This document shows, one piece after another, positions 23,279 to 31,261 of a stretch of 64,000 nucleotides of DNA. The translations under genes were made by a program, and so were the position numbers. The stretch's first letter is position 1. Each line of letters opens with the position of its first letter. Origin of the DNA: an uncultured Eubacteriales bacterium (GTDB lineage: Bacteria > Bacillota > Clostridia > Oscillospirales > Oscillospiraceae); the NCBI GenBank assembly GCA_900317905.1, contig ONIN01000007.1:1-64000 (forward strand), written 5' to 3'. A model generated the notes under the pieces. It was not told the DNA's origin. It saw only the letters and a list, made by a program, of their open reading frames with translations, and ran no database searches.

Positions 23279-23638
23279 TTACTGCGGGAGCCCGAAGCTC
23301 GCCGCGATGGCGCCGTTGACTCTGGCCATGCTGCCGTCGTCCAGGCGGCCCATCCGCTCTCTGAGACGGGTTTTGTCGATGGTGCGGATCTGCTCCAGCA
23401 AAACGATGCTGTCCCGACTGAGCCCGCAGCTGCGGCCGGTGATGTTGATGTGGGTCGGCAGCGGGGTCTTGCCGGTTTTCGATGTGATGGCGGCGGCGAT
23501 GACCGTGGGGCTGTGGCGGTTTCCGGCGTCGTTCTGGATGATCAGCACCGGCCGCATGCCCCCCTGCTCGCTGCCCACCACGGGGCTGAGATCGGCGAAA
23601 AAGATGTCGCCGCGTCTGACGGAATGCTCCATTTGCAT
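23279..23638 (-). CDS. mazF: MazF/PemK-type endoribonuclease toxin (NdoA-like)
   Basis: 119 residues, standard MazF length. The N-terminal RRGDIFFADLSPVVGSEQGG and the RPVLIIQND, AITSK and RTIDK segments are family hallmarks, including the catalytic Arg and Thr/Ser positions. MazF cuts single-stranded mRNA at short motifs. As in Bacillus it lies directly after alr, but the antitoxin gene (ndoAI/mazE), normally between alr and mazF, is missing: the 59-base gap cannot encode one. Start ATG has GGAGGG 7 bases upstream. Confidence 0.92.
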   Translation of the reverse strand: MQMEHSVRRGDIFFADLSPVVGSEQGGMRPVLIIQNDAGNRHSPTVIAAAITSKTGKTPLPTHINITGRSCGLSRDSIVLLEQIRTIDKTRLRERMGRLDDGSMARVNGAIAASFGLPQ

Positions 23639-23697
23639 ATTGGTTCCCTCCGATGTAAGAATCTGCTTTCATTCTTACCCCGTAAGGGATTTTTTAT

Positions 23698-24816
23698 TCA
23701 GTCCACGTAGACTCTCGGTACACGCTGGCTCACGGCGCACAGGAGCTCATAGCTGATGGTGCCGGCTTTGGCGGCCTGCTCGGTGGCGGTGGGCTCCTTG
23801 CCGAAGACGGTGGCCACGTCGCCCACCTTCACCTCCGGCAGGTCGGTGACGTCGATCATGCACATGTCCATGCAGATTCGGCCCACCTGTCTGGCCCGCT
23901 TGCCGCGGATCATCACGTCGATCTTGCCGGAAAGCTCTCTTAACAGGCCGTCGGCATAGCCCACCGGGATCACGGCCAGGCGCATCTCCCGGTCACAGGT
24001 GAAGGTGCGGCCGTAGCTGATGGTATCGCCCTTGTGGTGGTAGGTGATCTCGCAGACCCGGCTTTTGAGCTGCATGGCGGGTTTTAACTCAAAACCGTTG
24101 GTGTTCTCTCCGGGATACTGCCCGTAGAGCAGCAGACCCGGGCGCACCATGTCCAGATGCATCTTGGGATAGTTTATCACAGCGCCGCTGTTGGCGCAAT
24201 GGCGAAGCTGTAATTTCTTTCCGCTCCGCTCCTCCAGCGCGTCGCAGACCTGCATGAAGCGGTCGAACTGCAGATCGTTGAAGGGATCCCCCGGCTCGTC
24301 CGCCACGGCCATGTGGGTGAAGGCGCCGGTGACGTCCAGATTCGGCAGCTGCATGGACGCCAGAAGATCGTCGATCTCATTGGGATCGGTGGCCTCGAAG
24401 CCGGTGCGGCCCATGCCGGTCTCCAGCTTCAGATGGGCCTTGAGCTTCAGGCCGGTGCCGGCCAGATGCCGGTTCAGCCGCTCGGCGTAGTCCAGAGAAC
24501 TGATGGCCTGGGTCACGTCCAGCTCCGCCAGATCCACCGCGATGTTGGCGGGCTGGGGGCTCAAGATCAGCATCTCCGTGCGCACACCGGCGGCGCGGAG
24601 CTCCTCGGCCTCGTCGTAGTTGTTCACTGCCACCCAGTGGCAGCCCACCTGCTGCAGCAGCTGCGCCACACGCACCGCGCCGTGGCCGTAGCCGTTGGCC
24701 TTGCAGATGCCCAGCACCTCGCAGTTTTCCGGCAGGTGGCGGCAGATCTCTTTGTAGTTGTGCTCCAGGGTGCTGAGGCTCACCTCAACCCAGGTTCGGA
24801 TCGTTCGATTCATCAT
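23698..24816 (-). CDS. alr: Alanine racemase
   Basis: 372 residues. A PLP enzyme interconverting L- and D-alanine for peptidoglycan; its product feeds Ddl (42.5 kb). PLP lysine in GICKANGYGHG (about 37), catalytic tyrosine region GTISYELLCAVSQRVPR near the C-terminus, and SYGRTF are visible. Start at 24816 or 24813 (two ATGs in tandem) after GAGGA; an 18-residue longer frame lacks a site. It overlaps the upstream lipoprotein gene by 32 bases and is followed by mazF. Confidence 0.95.
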   Translation of the reverse strand: MMNRTIRTWVEVSLSTLEHNYKEICRHLPENCEVLGICKANGYGHGAVRVAQLLQQVGCHWVAVNNYDEAEELRAAGVRTEMLILSPQPANIAVDLAELDVTQAISSLDYAERLNRHLAGTGLKLKAHLKLETGMGRTGFEATDPNEIDDLLASMQLPNLDVTGAFTHMAVADEPGDPFNDLQFDRFMQVCDALEERSGKKLQLRHCANSGAVINYPKMHLDMVRPGLLLYGQYPGENTNGFELKPAMQLKSRVCEITYHHKGDTISYGRTFTCDREMRLAVIPVGYADGLLRELSGKIDVMIRGKRARQVGRICMDMCMIDVTDLPEVKVGDVATVFGKEPTATEQAAKAGTISYELLCAVSQRVPRVYVD

Positions 24817-25369
24817 CAGTTCCTCTTTTCGTGTTCCAGGAATGGATCTGGCAGCGGAGGGCCGCGGCATCGTCGAAGATGATCTCCGCAGCCACGGGGG
24901 TTCCGTCGGGATCCAGATACAAGCGTATGGCCTCGTCGTCCTCCGGGATCAGCTGGACGACGATGGTGTCGCCCTCTCTCCAGATCAGATCCAGGTGTCC
25001 CTCCCGGATGGCGGAGAGCACCTGCCGCAGGGCAGTGAGGGGCGCGCGGCGATTTTCGTTCAAGGGCGCCGGCAGGATCACGCCGTCGTACTCCAGGGTG
25101 GTCTGGTCAGCGTCGATATGCGCCTTGACGCCGGATAACAGCTCCGGTTCCGTCACGGACATCTCGCAGCCGGACGCGGTTTCAGCAAAATCATAAGTAA
25201 AGGTCTCGGCGGTGTCAGTGCCCAGGACGGTGACCGTGGCGCTGGCCGAGATTTCCGAGGTCTGCACGGTCTGGCGCAGGGCCTCGAAGGCTGCCTCCGC
25301 TCCCCCGTCGGCGCAGGCCGTCAGCAGGAGCAGCAGGGTTATCATCTGTGCAGCGATGGTTCGCCGCAT
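24785..25369 (-). CDS. Lipoprotein in the position of Bacillus YdcC
   Basis: 194 residues. A lipobox (LLLLLTAC, Cys about 19) is followed by a beta-rich domain (SASATVTVLGTDTAETFTYDF ...). LolA/MucB-like lipoproteins such as YdcC sit upstream of alr-ndoA in Bacillus; this gene has the same neighbours and a similar pattern, but the protein identity is inferred from position. It begins 9 bases after nnrD and its 3' end overlaps the alr start. Confidence 0.75.
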   Translation of the reverse strand: MRRTIAAQMITLLLLLTACADGGAEAAFEALRQTVQTSEISASATVTVLGTDTAETFTYDFAETASGCEMSVTEPELLSGVKAHIDADQTTLEYDGVILPAPLNENRRAPLTALRQVLSAIREGHLDLIWREGDTIVVQLIPEDDEAIRLYLDPDGTPVAAEIIFDDAAALRCQIHSWNTKRGTDDESNDPNLG

Positions 25370-25378
25370 AGAGCCTCC

Positions 25379-26212
25379 TTAATGGATCATAGGTTTGGTG
25401 ACCTCCGGGATCAGGTCGATCAGGTCGCCGGGGGTCATGGAATACTCTCCGAATCGTTCGGCGCAGAGGTCTCCGGCCTTCCCGTGAACCCAGACCGCCG
25501 TCTCCACCGGGCGCTGTATTTGCTTCTGACAGAGGAAGCCGCCCAGGATTCCCGCCAGCACGTCGCCGCTGCCGCCCTTGGCCATGCCGGGGTTGCCGAC
25601 TCGCAGCAGCTTGGAACTGCCGTCGGGAAAGGCGATGACCGTCTCGGGGCCTTTGCGCACCACGGTGCAGCGGTATTTTTCAGAGAAAGCTGCGGTCTCT
25701 TCCACACGGTCGGAAAGCCGCTCCGGCTGGAATCTCGCAAACTCCCCCTCGTGGGGCGTCAGGATCAGCGGGGCTCCGGCTTCCAAAAGGACTTCCGGCT
25801 GCTTGGCCGCGGCGTAGAGGCCGTCGGCGTCCAGCACCATGGGGATCGGGGTCTCCCGGATCAGGGTCTGCACCAGCCTGGTCAGATCGTCGCTTCTTCC
25901 GAGGCCCGGCCCCAGGACGCAGACGTCGCTTCGCTCCAGCCGCTCCAGAATCGGATCGAGCGCTTCCAGAGAGAGCTTTCCATCCTGATCCGGCAGCGGG
26001 AACGGCATGGCGGCTTCCTGCTTCACGGCACAGATCTCGTAGATCGCCTTCGGCACCCCGAGACTCACCAGGCCGGCGCCGGCTCTGACTGCAGCCTGTG
26101 CGCAGAGATTCGGCGCGCCGGTATAGCCCACGCAGCCGCCGAGAATCAGGAGTCTGCCGTAGTCGCCCTTGTGGGTGTTCCGCGCCCGCCTCGGCAGGGT
26201 ATAGGACTCCAT
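25379..26212 (-). CDS. nnrD: ADP-dependent NAD(P)H-hydrate dehydratase
   Basis: 277 residues, CARKD family. It repairs hydrated NAD(P)H using ADP or ATP. Key motifs are GRLLILGGCVGYTGAP, the GPGLGRSDD loop, VLDADGLYA, LTPHEGEF and the catalytic-Asp segment NPGMAKGGSGDVLAGILGG. The epimerase domain (NnrE), often fused in bacteria, is absent here. Start ATG 26212 follows GGGAGG; the longer frame has no site. First gene of the nnrD-lipoprotein-alr-mazF operon, with its own promoter upstream. Confidence 0.92.
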   Translation of the reverse strand: MESYTLPRRARNTHKGDYGRLLILGGCVGYTGAPNLCAQAAVRAGAGLVSLGVPKAIYEICAVKQEAAMPFPLPDQDGKLSLEALDPILERLERSDVCVLGPGLGRSDDLTRLVQTLIRETPIPMVLDADGLYAAAKQPEVLLEAGAPLILTPHEGEFARFQPERLSDRVEETAAFSEKYRCTVVRKGPETVIAFPDGSSKLLRVGNPGMAKGGSGDVLAGILGGFLCQKQIQRPVETAVWVHGKAGDLCAERFGEYSMTPGDLIDLIPEVTKPMIH

Positions 26213-26242
26213 GACGCACCTCCCGCAATCTAATAATGTGTT

Positions 26243-26271
26243 ATTATACCGCAATCGGGCCCCTGCGTCAA
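26243..26271 (-). promoter_or_regulatory. Promoter of the nnrD-alr-mazF operon
   Basis: Minus strand TTGACG (26271-26266), 17-base spacer, TATAAT (26248-26243). Confidence 0.7.
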
Positions 26272-26369
26272 ATCGTACAGCTCTATTCTATGCGCCCGGT
26301 CACTGCATTAGAAACGCAAAACTTGCCGAAAACCATGCAAAAAGTGCGGTGTTGCACGGTTTTTCCCTC

Positions 26370-26398
26370 TTGCAATTTCAGCGCGGCTGTGCTATAAA
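26370..26398 (+). promoter_or_regulatory. Promoter of the T-box-pheST operon
   Basis: TTGCAA (26370-26375), 17-base spacer, TATAAA (26393-26398), just before the T-box leader. Confidence 0.65.
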
Positions 26399-26404
26399 TA
26401 GACT

Positions 26405-26650
26405 GTTACAAATGGAAATCGGCTATGAACGGGAAAATGGCACATCCCCTTCGCTTCAGAGAGAGACGTCAGCGGCTGAAAGCGTCTCGCGCAAGGCGTG
26501 TCTGGTTCGCCCGGGAGCCCCGGTCAATCCCCGGCGGGTCTGCCCGTTACAGCAGTTGAGTGCGATGCGTCTGCGTCGAAGTCGGGTGGTACCGCGGAAG
26601 TGTTTGAGATCCTTTCGTCCCAGTGTTGGGGCGGAGGGTTTTTTATTTTT
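26405..26650 (+). ncRNA. T-box leader (tRNA-Phe sensing) of pheST
   Basis: The conserved T-box bulge sequence GGGTGGTACCGCGG is at 26584-26597, followed by a terminator stem (about 26614-26635) and a T run to 26650. Two TTC codons (26450-26452 and 26455-26457) lie at the expected specifier region. Uncharged tRNA-Phe would favour antitermination and raise PheST. The adjoining terminator tail also forms a 26-base palindrome (26643-26668). Confidence 0.92.
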
Positions 26651-26682
26651 GATCAAGATCAAAAATAAGTAAATTAAAATTC

Positions 26683-26710
26683 ATGGGAGGGGAATCCCAT
26701 CCCCTCCCAT
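26683..26710. repeat. Dispersed hairpin, inverted copy of the one at 5470
   Basis: A 10-bp perfect stem (26683-26692 with 26701-26710) and 8-base loop. Read on the minus strand, its 24-base core is identical to 5471-5494, and the closing pair differs in a compensatory way (T-A here, C-G there). Located between the T-box and pheS. Confidence 0.75.
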
Positions 26711-26804
26711 ACCCTCCCCATAGTAAGTTCAGACTGTCCTTCCTTTTTCAGTCTGTTCGAATAGGATAGTTTATTTTTTATTTTATTAAGGAGTGTAGAA
26801 CCGC

Positions 26805-27830
26805 ATGAAAAAGAGTCTGCAGGACCTGCGCGAGGTCGCGGTCAATGCGATCCTCAGTGCGCCGGGCGCCGAGGAGCTGGAGGCACTGCGCATCCAGTAT
26901 CTCGGCAAAAAGGGCGCGCTGACCAAGCTGTTGAAGATGATGGGCAAGCTGGACCCCGAGGAGCGTCCCGCCATGGGTCAGCTGGCCAATCAGGTGCGCG
27001 CCGAGGTGGAGAACGCCATCGACAAGCGCCGCAGCGAGCTGAATGAGATGATGCTCAAGATGCGTCTGGAGGCCGAGACCCTGGACGTGACCATGCCCGG
27101 CAAGACCGCCGCCGTGGGCCACGAGCACCCCATGTACATCGTTCTGGACGAGATCAAGGACATCTTCATCGGCATGGGCTTCGAGATCCTCGACGGCCCG
27201 GAGATCGAGCAGAGCGACTATAACTTCACCAAGCTGAACACCGACGAGGGCCACCCCGCCAGAGAGTGGTCCGACACCTTCTATCTCACCGAGGACAGCA
27301 GCATCCTGCTGCGCACCCAGACCAGCCCCATGCAGATCCGCGCCATGGAGACCAAGCCCCTGCCCATCCGCATGCTGGCTCCCGGCCGCGTCTACCGGAA
27401 GGACGAGGTGGACGCCACCCACTCCCCCATGTTCCACCAGATCGAGGGCATGGTCATCGACAAGGGCGTCACCATGGCAGACCTGAAGGGCACCCTGGAC
27501 GCCGTGATGAAGAAGCTCTACGGTGAGGACACCGTCACCCGCTTCCGTCCGCACCACTTCCCCTTCACCGAGCCCAGCTGCGAGATGGACGTCCAGTGCC
27601 ACAAGTGCGGCGGCAAGGGCTGCCCCACCTGCAAGGGCGAGGGCTGGATCGAGATCCTGGGCGCCGGCATGGTGCACCCCAAGGTGCTGGAGGGCTGCGG
27701 CATCGACACCAGCGTCTATTCCGGCTGGGCCTTCGGCATGGGTCTGGAGCGCCTCGCCATGCGCAGATTCAAGATCAGCGACCTGCGTCTGATCTTCGAA
27801 AACGACGTTCGATTCCTCGAGCAGTTCTGA
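26805..27830 (+). CDS. pheS: Phenylalanine-tRNA ligase alpha subunit
   Basis: 341 residues, normal length. The N-terminal coiled coil (about 1-90) contacts tRNA; the catalytic class II domain follows. Motif 2 region RVYRKDEVDATHSPMFHQIEG, FPFTEPSCEMDV and motif 3 GWAFGMGLERLAM are clear. Four cysteines (CHKCGGKGCPTCKGEGW, about 265-281) mark the zinc-type insertion common in Firmicutes. It forms an alpha2-beta2 enzyme with PheT, 16 bases downstream. Controlled by the T-box leader. Confidence 0.97.
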   Translation: MKKSLQDLREVAVNAILSAPGAEELEALRIQYLGKKGALTKLLKMMGKLDPEERPAMGQLANQVRAEVENAIDKRRSELNEMMLKMRLEAETLDVTMPGKTAAVGHEHPMYIVLDEIKDIFIGMGFEILDGPEIEQSDYNFTKLNTDEGHPAREWSDTFYLTEDSSILLRTQTSPMQIRAMETKPLPIRMLAPGRVYRKDEVDATHSPMFHQIEGMVIDKGVTMADLKGTLDAVMKKLYGEDTVTRFRPHHFPFTEPSCEMDVQCHKCGGKGCPTCKGEGWIEILGAGMVHPKVLEGCGIDTSVYSGWAFGMGLERLAMRRFKISDLRLIFENDVRFLEQF

Positions 27831-27846
27831 GAAAGGAGACAAAACC

Positions 27847-30228
27847 ATGAATTTAAGCAGAAAATGGCTGGACACCTTCGTGGACTGCTCTTCCATCAGC
27901 GACCGCGACTTCGCGGAAGCCATGACCCTCTCCGGCTCCAAGGTGGAGGTGGTGGAGGATCTCCACGCGAATATCAAAAACATGGTGGTTGGCAAGATCC
28001 TGAAAATGGAGCGCCACCCCGACTCTGACCACATGTGGGTCTGCCAGGTGGATGTGGGCAAGGAAAAGCCCATCCAGATCGTCACCGGCGCCCAGAACCA
28101 GAAGGAGGGCGACCTGATCCCCACCGCGCTGGACGGCTCCCTGCTCCCCAACGGCACCGAGATCCACACCGGCGAGCTCCGCGGCGTCGTCTCCGAGGGT
28201 ATGTTCTGCTCCCTCGGCGAGCTGGGCCTCACCCTCCACGACTACCCCTACGCCATCGAGGACGGCCTCTGGATCATGCAGGAGGAGGGCGCGAAGCCCG
28301 GCGATGACATCGCGAAGATCATCGGCCGCGACGACCACGTGGTGGAGTTTGAGATCACTCCCAACCGCCCCGACTGCCTGAGCGTCATCGGTCTGGCCCG
28401 CGAGGCCAGCGCCACTTTCGGCAAGGAGCTGAAGCTCCACAAGCCGGAGGTCAAGGGCTGCGAGGACGACATCCGCAACCACGTCAGCGTCCGCATCGAC
28501 GATCCTGAGCTCTGCCCCCGCTACACCGCCCGCATGGTGCGGAATGTAAAGATTGCCCCCAGCCCCAACTGGATGCGGGAGCGTCTGCGCAACAGCGGCG
28601 TGCGCCCCATCAACAACATCGTCGACATCACCAACTACGTCATGCTGGAGTACGGCCAGCCCATGCACGCCTTCGACTTCAAGTGCATCGGCGGCAAGCA
28701 GATCATCGTCCGCCGGGCCGCCGAGGGCGAGACCATCCAGACCCTGGACGGCAACGAGCGCCCCCTGAACCCCAACATGCTGGCCATCTGTGACGAGACC
28801 AAGCCCGTGGCTCTGGCCGGCGTCATGGGCGGCGCCAACTCCGAGATCGAGGGTGACACCGCCATGGTGGTCTTCGAGAGCGCCAACTTCAACGGCCCCT
28901 CCGTCCGCCGCACCGCCGCCGCCCTGGGCATGCGCACCGAGGCCAGCGGCCGCTTCGAAAAGGGTCTGGACCCCATGGGCACCGTGGAGGCCGTGGACCG
29001 CGCCTGCGAGCTGGTGGAGCTGCTGGGCTGCGGCGAGGTACTCCAGGGCACCATCGACGTTGTGCCCAATGAGATCCAGCAGAAGACCGTCAAGCTGGAG
29101 CCGGAAAAGATCAATGCTCTGCTCGGCACCGACATCGACGTCGAAGAGATGCGCCGCATCCTGCTGAGCCTGGGCTTTAAGCTGGACGGCGACACCATCC
29201 TGGTCCCCTCCTGGCGCGGCGACGTGGAGCACTACTCTGACATCGCGGAAGAGGTGGCCCGGTTCTTCGGCTACAACGCCATCCCCAACACCCTGATGCG
29301 CGGCGAGACCACCACCGGCGGCTACTCCGACCGGCAGAAGGCCGAGCGCACCATCGGCTCCCTGGCCCGCACCCTGGGCTTTGACGAGATCATCACCTAC
29401 TCCTTCATCAGCCCCTCCTGCTATGACAAGATCCGTCTGCCGGAGGCGAGCCCGCTGCGGGACAGCATCAAGATCCTGAACCCCCTGGGCGAAGACACCT
29501 CCATCATGCGCACCACGGTGCTCCCCAGCATGCTGGAGATCCTGACCCGCAACTTCAACTACCGCAACGCCTCCGTGAAGCTCTATGAGCTGGGCCGCAT
29601 CTACTTCAAGCGCGCCGACGGCATGGCCGACGAGCCCAAGGTGCTCTGCCTGGGCGCTTACGGGGAAGACATGGACTTCTTCGCCATCAAGGGCGCCGTG
29701 GAGCAGATCCTCAAGGGCCTGCGCATCGAGAACGTCACCTTCGAGGCGGAAAAGACCAACCCCTCCTACCACCCCGGACGCTGCGCCGCGGTCTACGCAA
29801 ACGGCGTGAAGCTGGGCGTGGTGGGTCAGCTGCACCCGCTGGTGGCCAAGAACTACGGCGTGGACGCGGAGCTCTACACCGCGGAGCTGATGCTGGACGA
29901 CATGCTGGCCCAGCGCGGCGCCACTCCGATCTATCAGCCGCTGCCGAAGTTCCCGGCGGTCACCAGAGATATTTCCGTCACCTGCGGCGCTGCGATCCCC
30001 GTGGCGAAGCTCCAGGAGTGCATCAAAAAGGCCGGCGGCGAGATGCTCCGCAGCTGCGAGCTGTTCGACGTCTACACCGGCGCCCCGATCCCTGCCGGCA
30101 TGAAGAGCGTCAGCTTCTCTCTGGCCATGCGCAGCGACGATCAGACCCTCACCGATGACCACGCCGAGAGCATCGTCTCCAGCGTTCTGGCGGCACTGAA
30201 AGAGGAATATCAGGCGCTGATCCGATAA
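27847..30228 (+). CDS. pheT: Phenylalanine-tRNA ligase beta subunit
   Basis: 793 residues, full length. It carries the N-terminal OB-fold tRNA-binding domain (about 40-155, KILKMERHPDSDHMWVCQVDVG), B3/B4 editing domain (about 210-380, including GGANSEIEGDTAMVVFESANF), B5 domain (VPSWRGDVEHYSDIAEEVARF), catalytic-like core and the C-terminal FDX-ACB anticodon-binding domain (about 700-793, KFPAVTRDISVTC). Start ATG after AAGGAG. Second gene of the pheST operon. Confidence 0.97.
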   Translation: MNLSRKWLDTFVDCSSISDRDFAEAMTLSGSKVEVVEDLHANIKNMVVGKILKMERHPDSDHMWVCQVDVGKEKPIQIVTGAQNQKEGDLIPTALDGSLLPNGTEIHTGELRGVVSEGMFCSLGELGLTLHDYPYAIEDGLWIMQEEGAKPGDDIAKIIGRDDHVVEFEITPNRPDCLSVIGLAREASATFGKELKLHKPEVKGCEDDIRNHVSVRIDDPELCPRYTARMVRNVKIAPSPNWMRERLRNSGVRPINNIVDITNYVMLEYGQPMHAFDFKCIGGKQIIVRRAAEGETIQTLDGNERPLNPNMLAICDETKPVALAGVMGGANSEIEGDTAMVVFESANFNGPSVRRTAAALGMRTEASGRFEKGLDPMGTVEAVDRACELVELLGCGEVLQGTIDVVPNEIQQKTVKLEPEKINALLGTDIDVEEMRRILLSLGFKLDGDTILVPSWRGDVEHYSDIAEEVARFFGYNAIPNTLMRGETTTGGYSDRQKAERTIGSLARTLGFDEIITYSFISPSCYDKIRLPEASPLRDSIKILNPLGEDTSIMRTTVLPSMLEILTRNFNYRNASVKLYELGRIYFKRADGMADEPKVLCLGAYGEDMDFFAIKGAVEQILKGLRIENVTFEAEKTNPSYHPGRCAAVYANGVKLGVVGQLHPLVAKNYGVDAELYTAELMLDDMLAQRGATPIYQPLPKFPAVTRDISVTCGAAIPVAKLQECIKKAGGEMLRSCELFDVYTGAPIPAGMKSVSFSLAMRSDDQTLTDDHAESIVSSVLAALKEEYQALIR

Positions 30229-30297
30229 AATTTGAAGAAAATTAATAAAAATTCACAAATTTTCGTAACTTTTCTTCATTTTTCGCAAAATTTCCTC

Positions 30298-30325
30298 TTT
30301 ACAGATTCAAATTTTCTGGTATAAT
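30298..30325 (+). promoter_or_regulatory. Promoter of ireB
   Basis: TTTACA (30298-30303), 16-base spacer, TATAAT (30320-30325) with a TG-like extension, 37 bases before the start. Confidence 0.65.
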
Positions 30326-30361
30326 AGACAAATAGAAATTGTCTCCGGGAGGTGGATTTAC

Positions 30362-30640
30362 ATGGGAGACCAGAAAACGCAGAAAAGCCCGACCATCGAG
30401 ATCAATCAGACCAAGAAATTTACGGCCATTGACAGTCGAACGGAAATGAAAGAGACCCTCTCTTCCGTGTATAACGCCCTGGTCGTCAAGGGTTACAATC
30501 CCATCAATCAGCTCGTGGGGTATATCCTCTCCGAGGATCCGACCTATATCACGAACTACAACGGCGCCAGAAGCATGATCTGCCGTCTCGATCGAGATGA
30601 GCTCCTGCAGGAGCTGCTGAAAAGCTATCTCGGAAAGTAA
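30362..30640 (+). CDS. ireB: IreB family regulatory phosphoprotein (UPF0297)
   Basis: 92 residues. IreB is a small homodimeric substrate of the PASTA kinase IreK in Enterococcus, affecting cephalosporin tolerance; close relatives are widespread in Firmicutes. The conserved stretch [20 protein letters not shown], then [17 protein letters not shown] and the terminal [12 protein letters not shown] are diagnostic. An N-terminal Thr/Ser-rich tail holds the likely phosphorylation sites. Often linked to ruvX and DUF1292 genes; here it stands alone with its own promoter and terminator. Confidence 0.92.
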   Translation: MGDQKTQKSPTIEINQTKKFTAIDSRTEMKETLSSVYNALVVKGYNPINQLVGYILSEDPTYITNYNGARSMICRLDRDELLQELLKSYLGK

Positions 30641-30644
30641 ACCG

Positions 30645-30676
30645 AACTCCCCGGCTCAATGAGTCGGGGAGTTTTT
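30645..30676 (+). terminator. Terminator of ireB
   Basis: An AACTCCCCG stem (30645 onward, pairing with bases to 30673) followed by T5. Confidence 0.85.
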
Positions 30677-30708
30677 CTGAATTCCGAATAAAAAATAAAA
30701 AATTTCTC

Positions 30709-30736
30709 TTGACAAATTCGAAATCTCGGTTATAAT
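30709..30736 (+). promoter_or_regulatory. Promoter of tRNA-Gln
   Basis: Consensus TTGACA (30709-30714), 16-base spacer, TATAAT (30731-30736), 13 bases before the tRNA. Confidence 0.8.
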
Positions 30737-30749
30737 AGCATATGCGCGT

Positions 30750-30823
30750 AGCGGAATTGTGTAATGGTAGCACACCGGACTCTGACTCCGTTTGTGAGGG
30801 TTCGAATCCTTCTTCCGCTGCCA
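30750..30823 (+). tRNA. tRNA-Gln(CUG)
   Basis: 74 nt with encoded CCA. Acceptor AGCGGAA pairs with TTCCGCT, the anticodon loop CTCTGAC reads CAG, and the T-arm is GAGGGTTCGAATCCTTC. The outer anticodon-stem pair is a C-U mismatch. Its last 28 bases are duplicated at 30937-30964. Confidence 0.92.
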
Positions 30824-30826
30824 AGA

Positions 30827-30858
30827 AAAGCTCTCACCTTTGGGTGGGAGCTTTTTTC
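30827..30858 (+). terminator. Terminator of tRNA-Gln
   Basis: AAGCTC(T)CACC pairs with GGTG(G)GAGCTT, followed by T6. Confidence 0.8.
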
Positions 30859-30936
30859 TTTACAAAGGTTCGTGATTCGAACCCTCACATTTTTGGATCC
30901 ATCGCACGCAAAGCGTGCCGAATCGCGGAGCGATTC

Positions 30937-30964
30937 GAGGGTTCGAATCCTTCTTCCGCTGCCA
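30937..30964 (+). repeat. Second copy of the tRNA-Gln 3' end (att scar or tRNA relic)
   Basis: 28 bases identical to 30796-30823 (T-arm through CCA) without any tRNA body before them. The 113 bases in between hold the tRNA terminator, an inverted 15-base T-arm fragment (30874-30888) and two small hairpins (30905-30919 and around 30920-30936). It has the form of an attR left by a lost element. Confidence 0.75.
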
Positions 30965-30965
30965 A

Positions 30966-30997
30966 AGCCAGCTCACCGAGGTGAGCTGGCTTTTTTG
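30966..30997 (+). terminator. Strong terminator after the duplicated tRNA end
   Basis: A 12-bp perfect stem (30966-30977 with 30980-30991) and T6. It may be the original tRNA-Gln terminator displaced by an insertion. Confidence 0.85.
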
Positions 30998-31053
30998 TTA
31001 TCTGATTTCCGCAGAAAGGAATGGACGGTCATGTGCGCTGCACTCCCCTCTTC

Positions 31054-31169
31054 GTCATTGCGAGGAGCGAAGCGACGTGGCAATCCGTTCTCCTTCGCAT
31101 AGACGAATCTTTAAGTCCGCCGCCGGGGGATGCGGATTGCCACAGGCGTGCGCGCTGGTTCGCAATGAC
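31054..31169 (+). repeat. MITE-like inverted-repeat element, copy 1 (116 bp)
   Basis: It begins GTCATTGCGA and ends TCGCAATGAC, with inner inverted segments TGGCAATCCG and CGGATTGCCA. A second, longer copy in opposite orientation lies at 51450-51624, and 28 internal bases match it exactly. It has no coding capacity. It occupies most of the gap between the tRNA region and the NagB-like gene. Confidence 0.75.
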
Positions 31170-31202
31170 AAAGTGGCTGCTGCAAATACTGAATCTGTAT
31201 GC

Positions 31203-31229
31203 AAAAACCTGCCCTGATGGGCAGGTTTT
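31203..31229. terminator. Bidirectional terminator after the NagB-like gene
   Basis: AAAACCTGCCC pairs with GGGCAGGTTTT (31204-31214 with 31219-31229). Confidence 0.75.
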
Positions 31230-31261
31230 CGGCTTTTATAAGGGGATTTATGATGAGGGTT

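Noticed and set aside
26333-26366. Imperfect hairpin (AAAACC.TGCAA / TTGCA.GGTTTT) before the pheST promoter
   Set aside because: It lies between two divergent promoters with no gene ending there; probably incidental.
30874-30964. Possible second tRNA-Gln gene
   Set aside because: Only the T-arm and acceptor 3' strand are present; there is no D-arm, anticodon or 5' acceptor strand.
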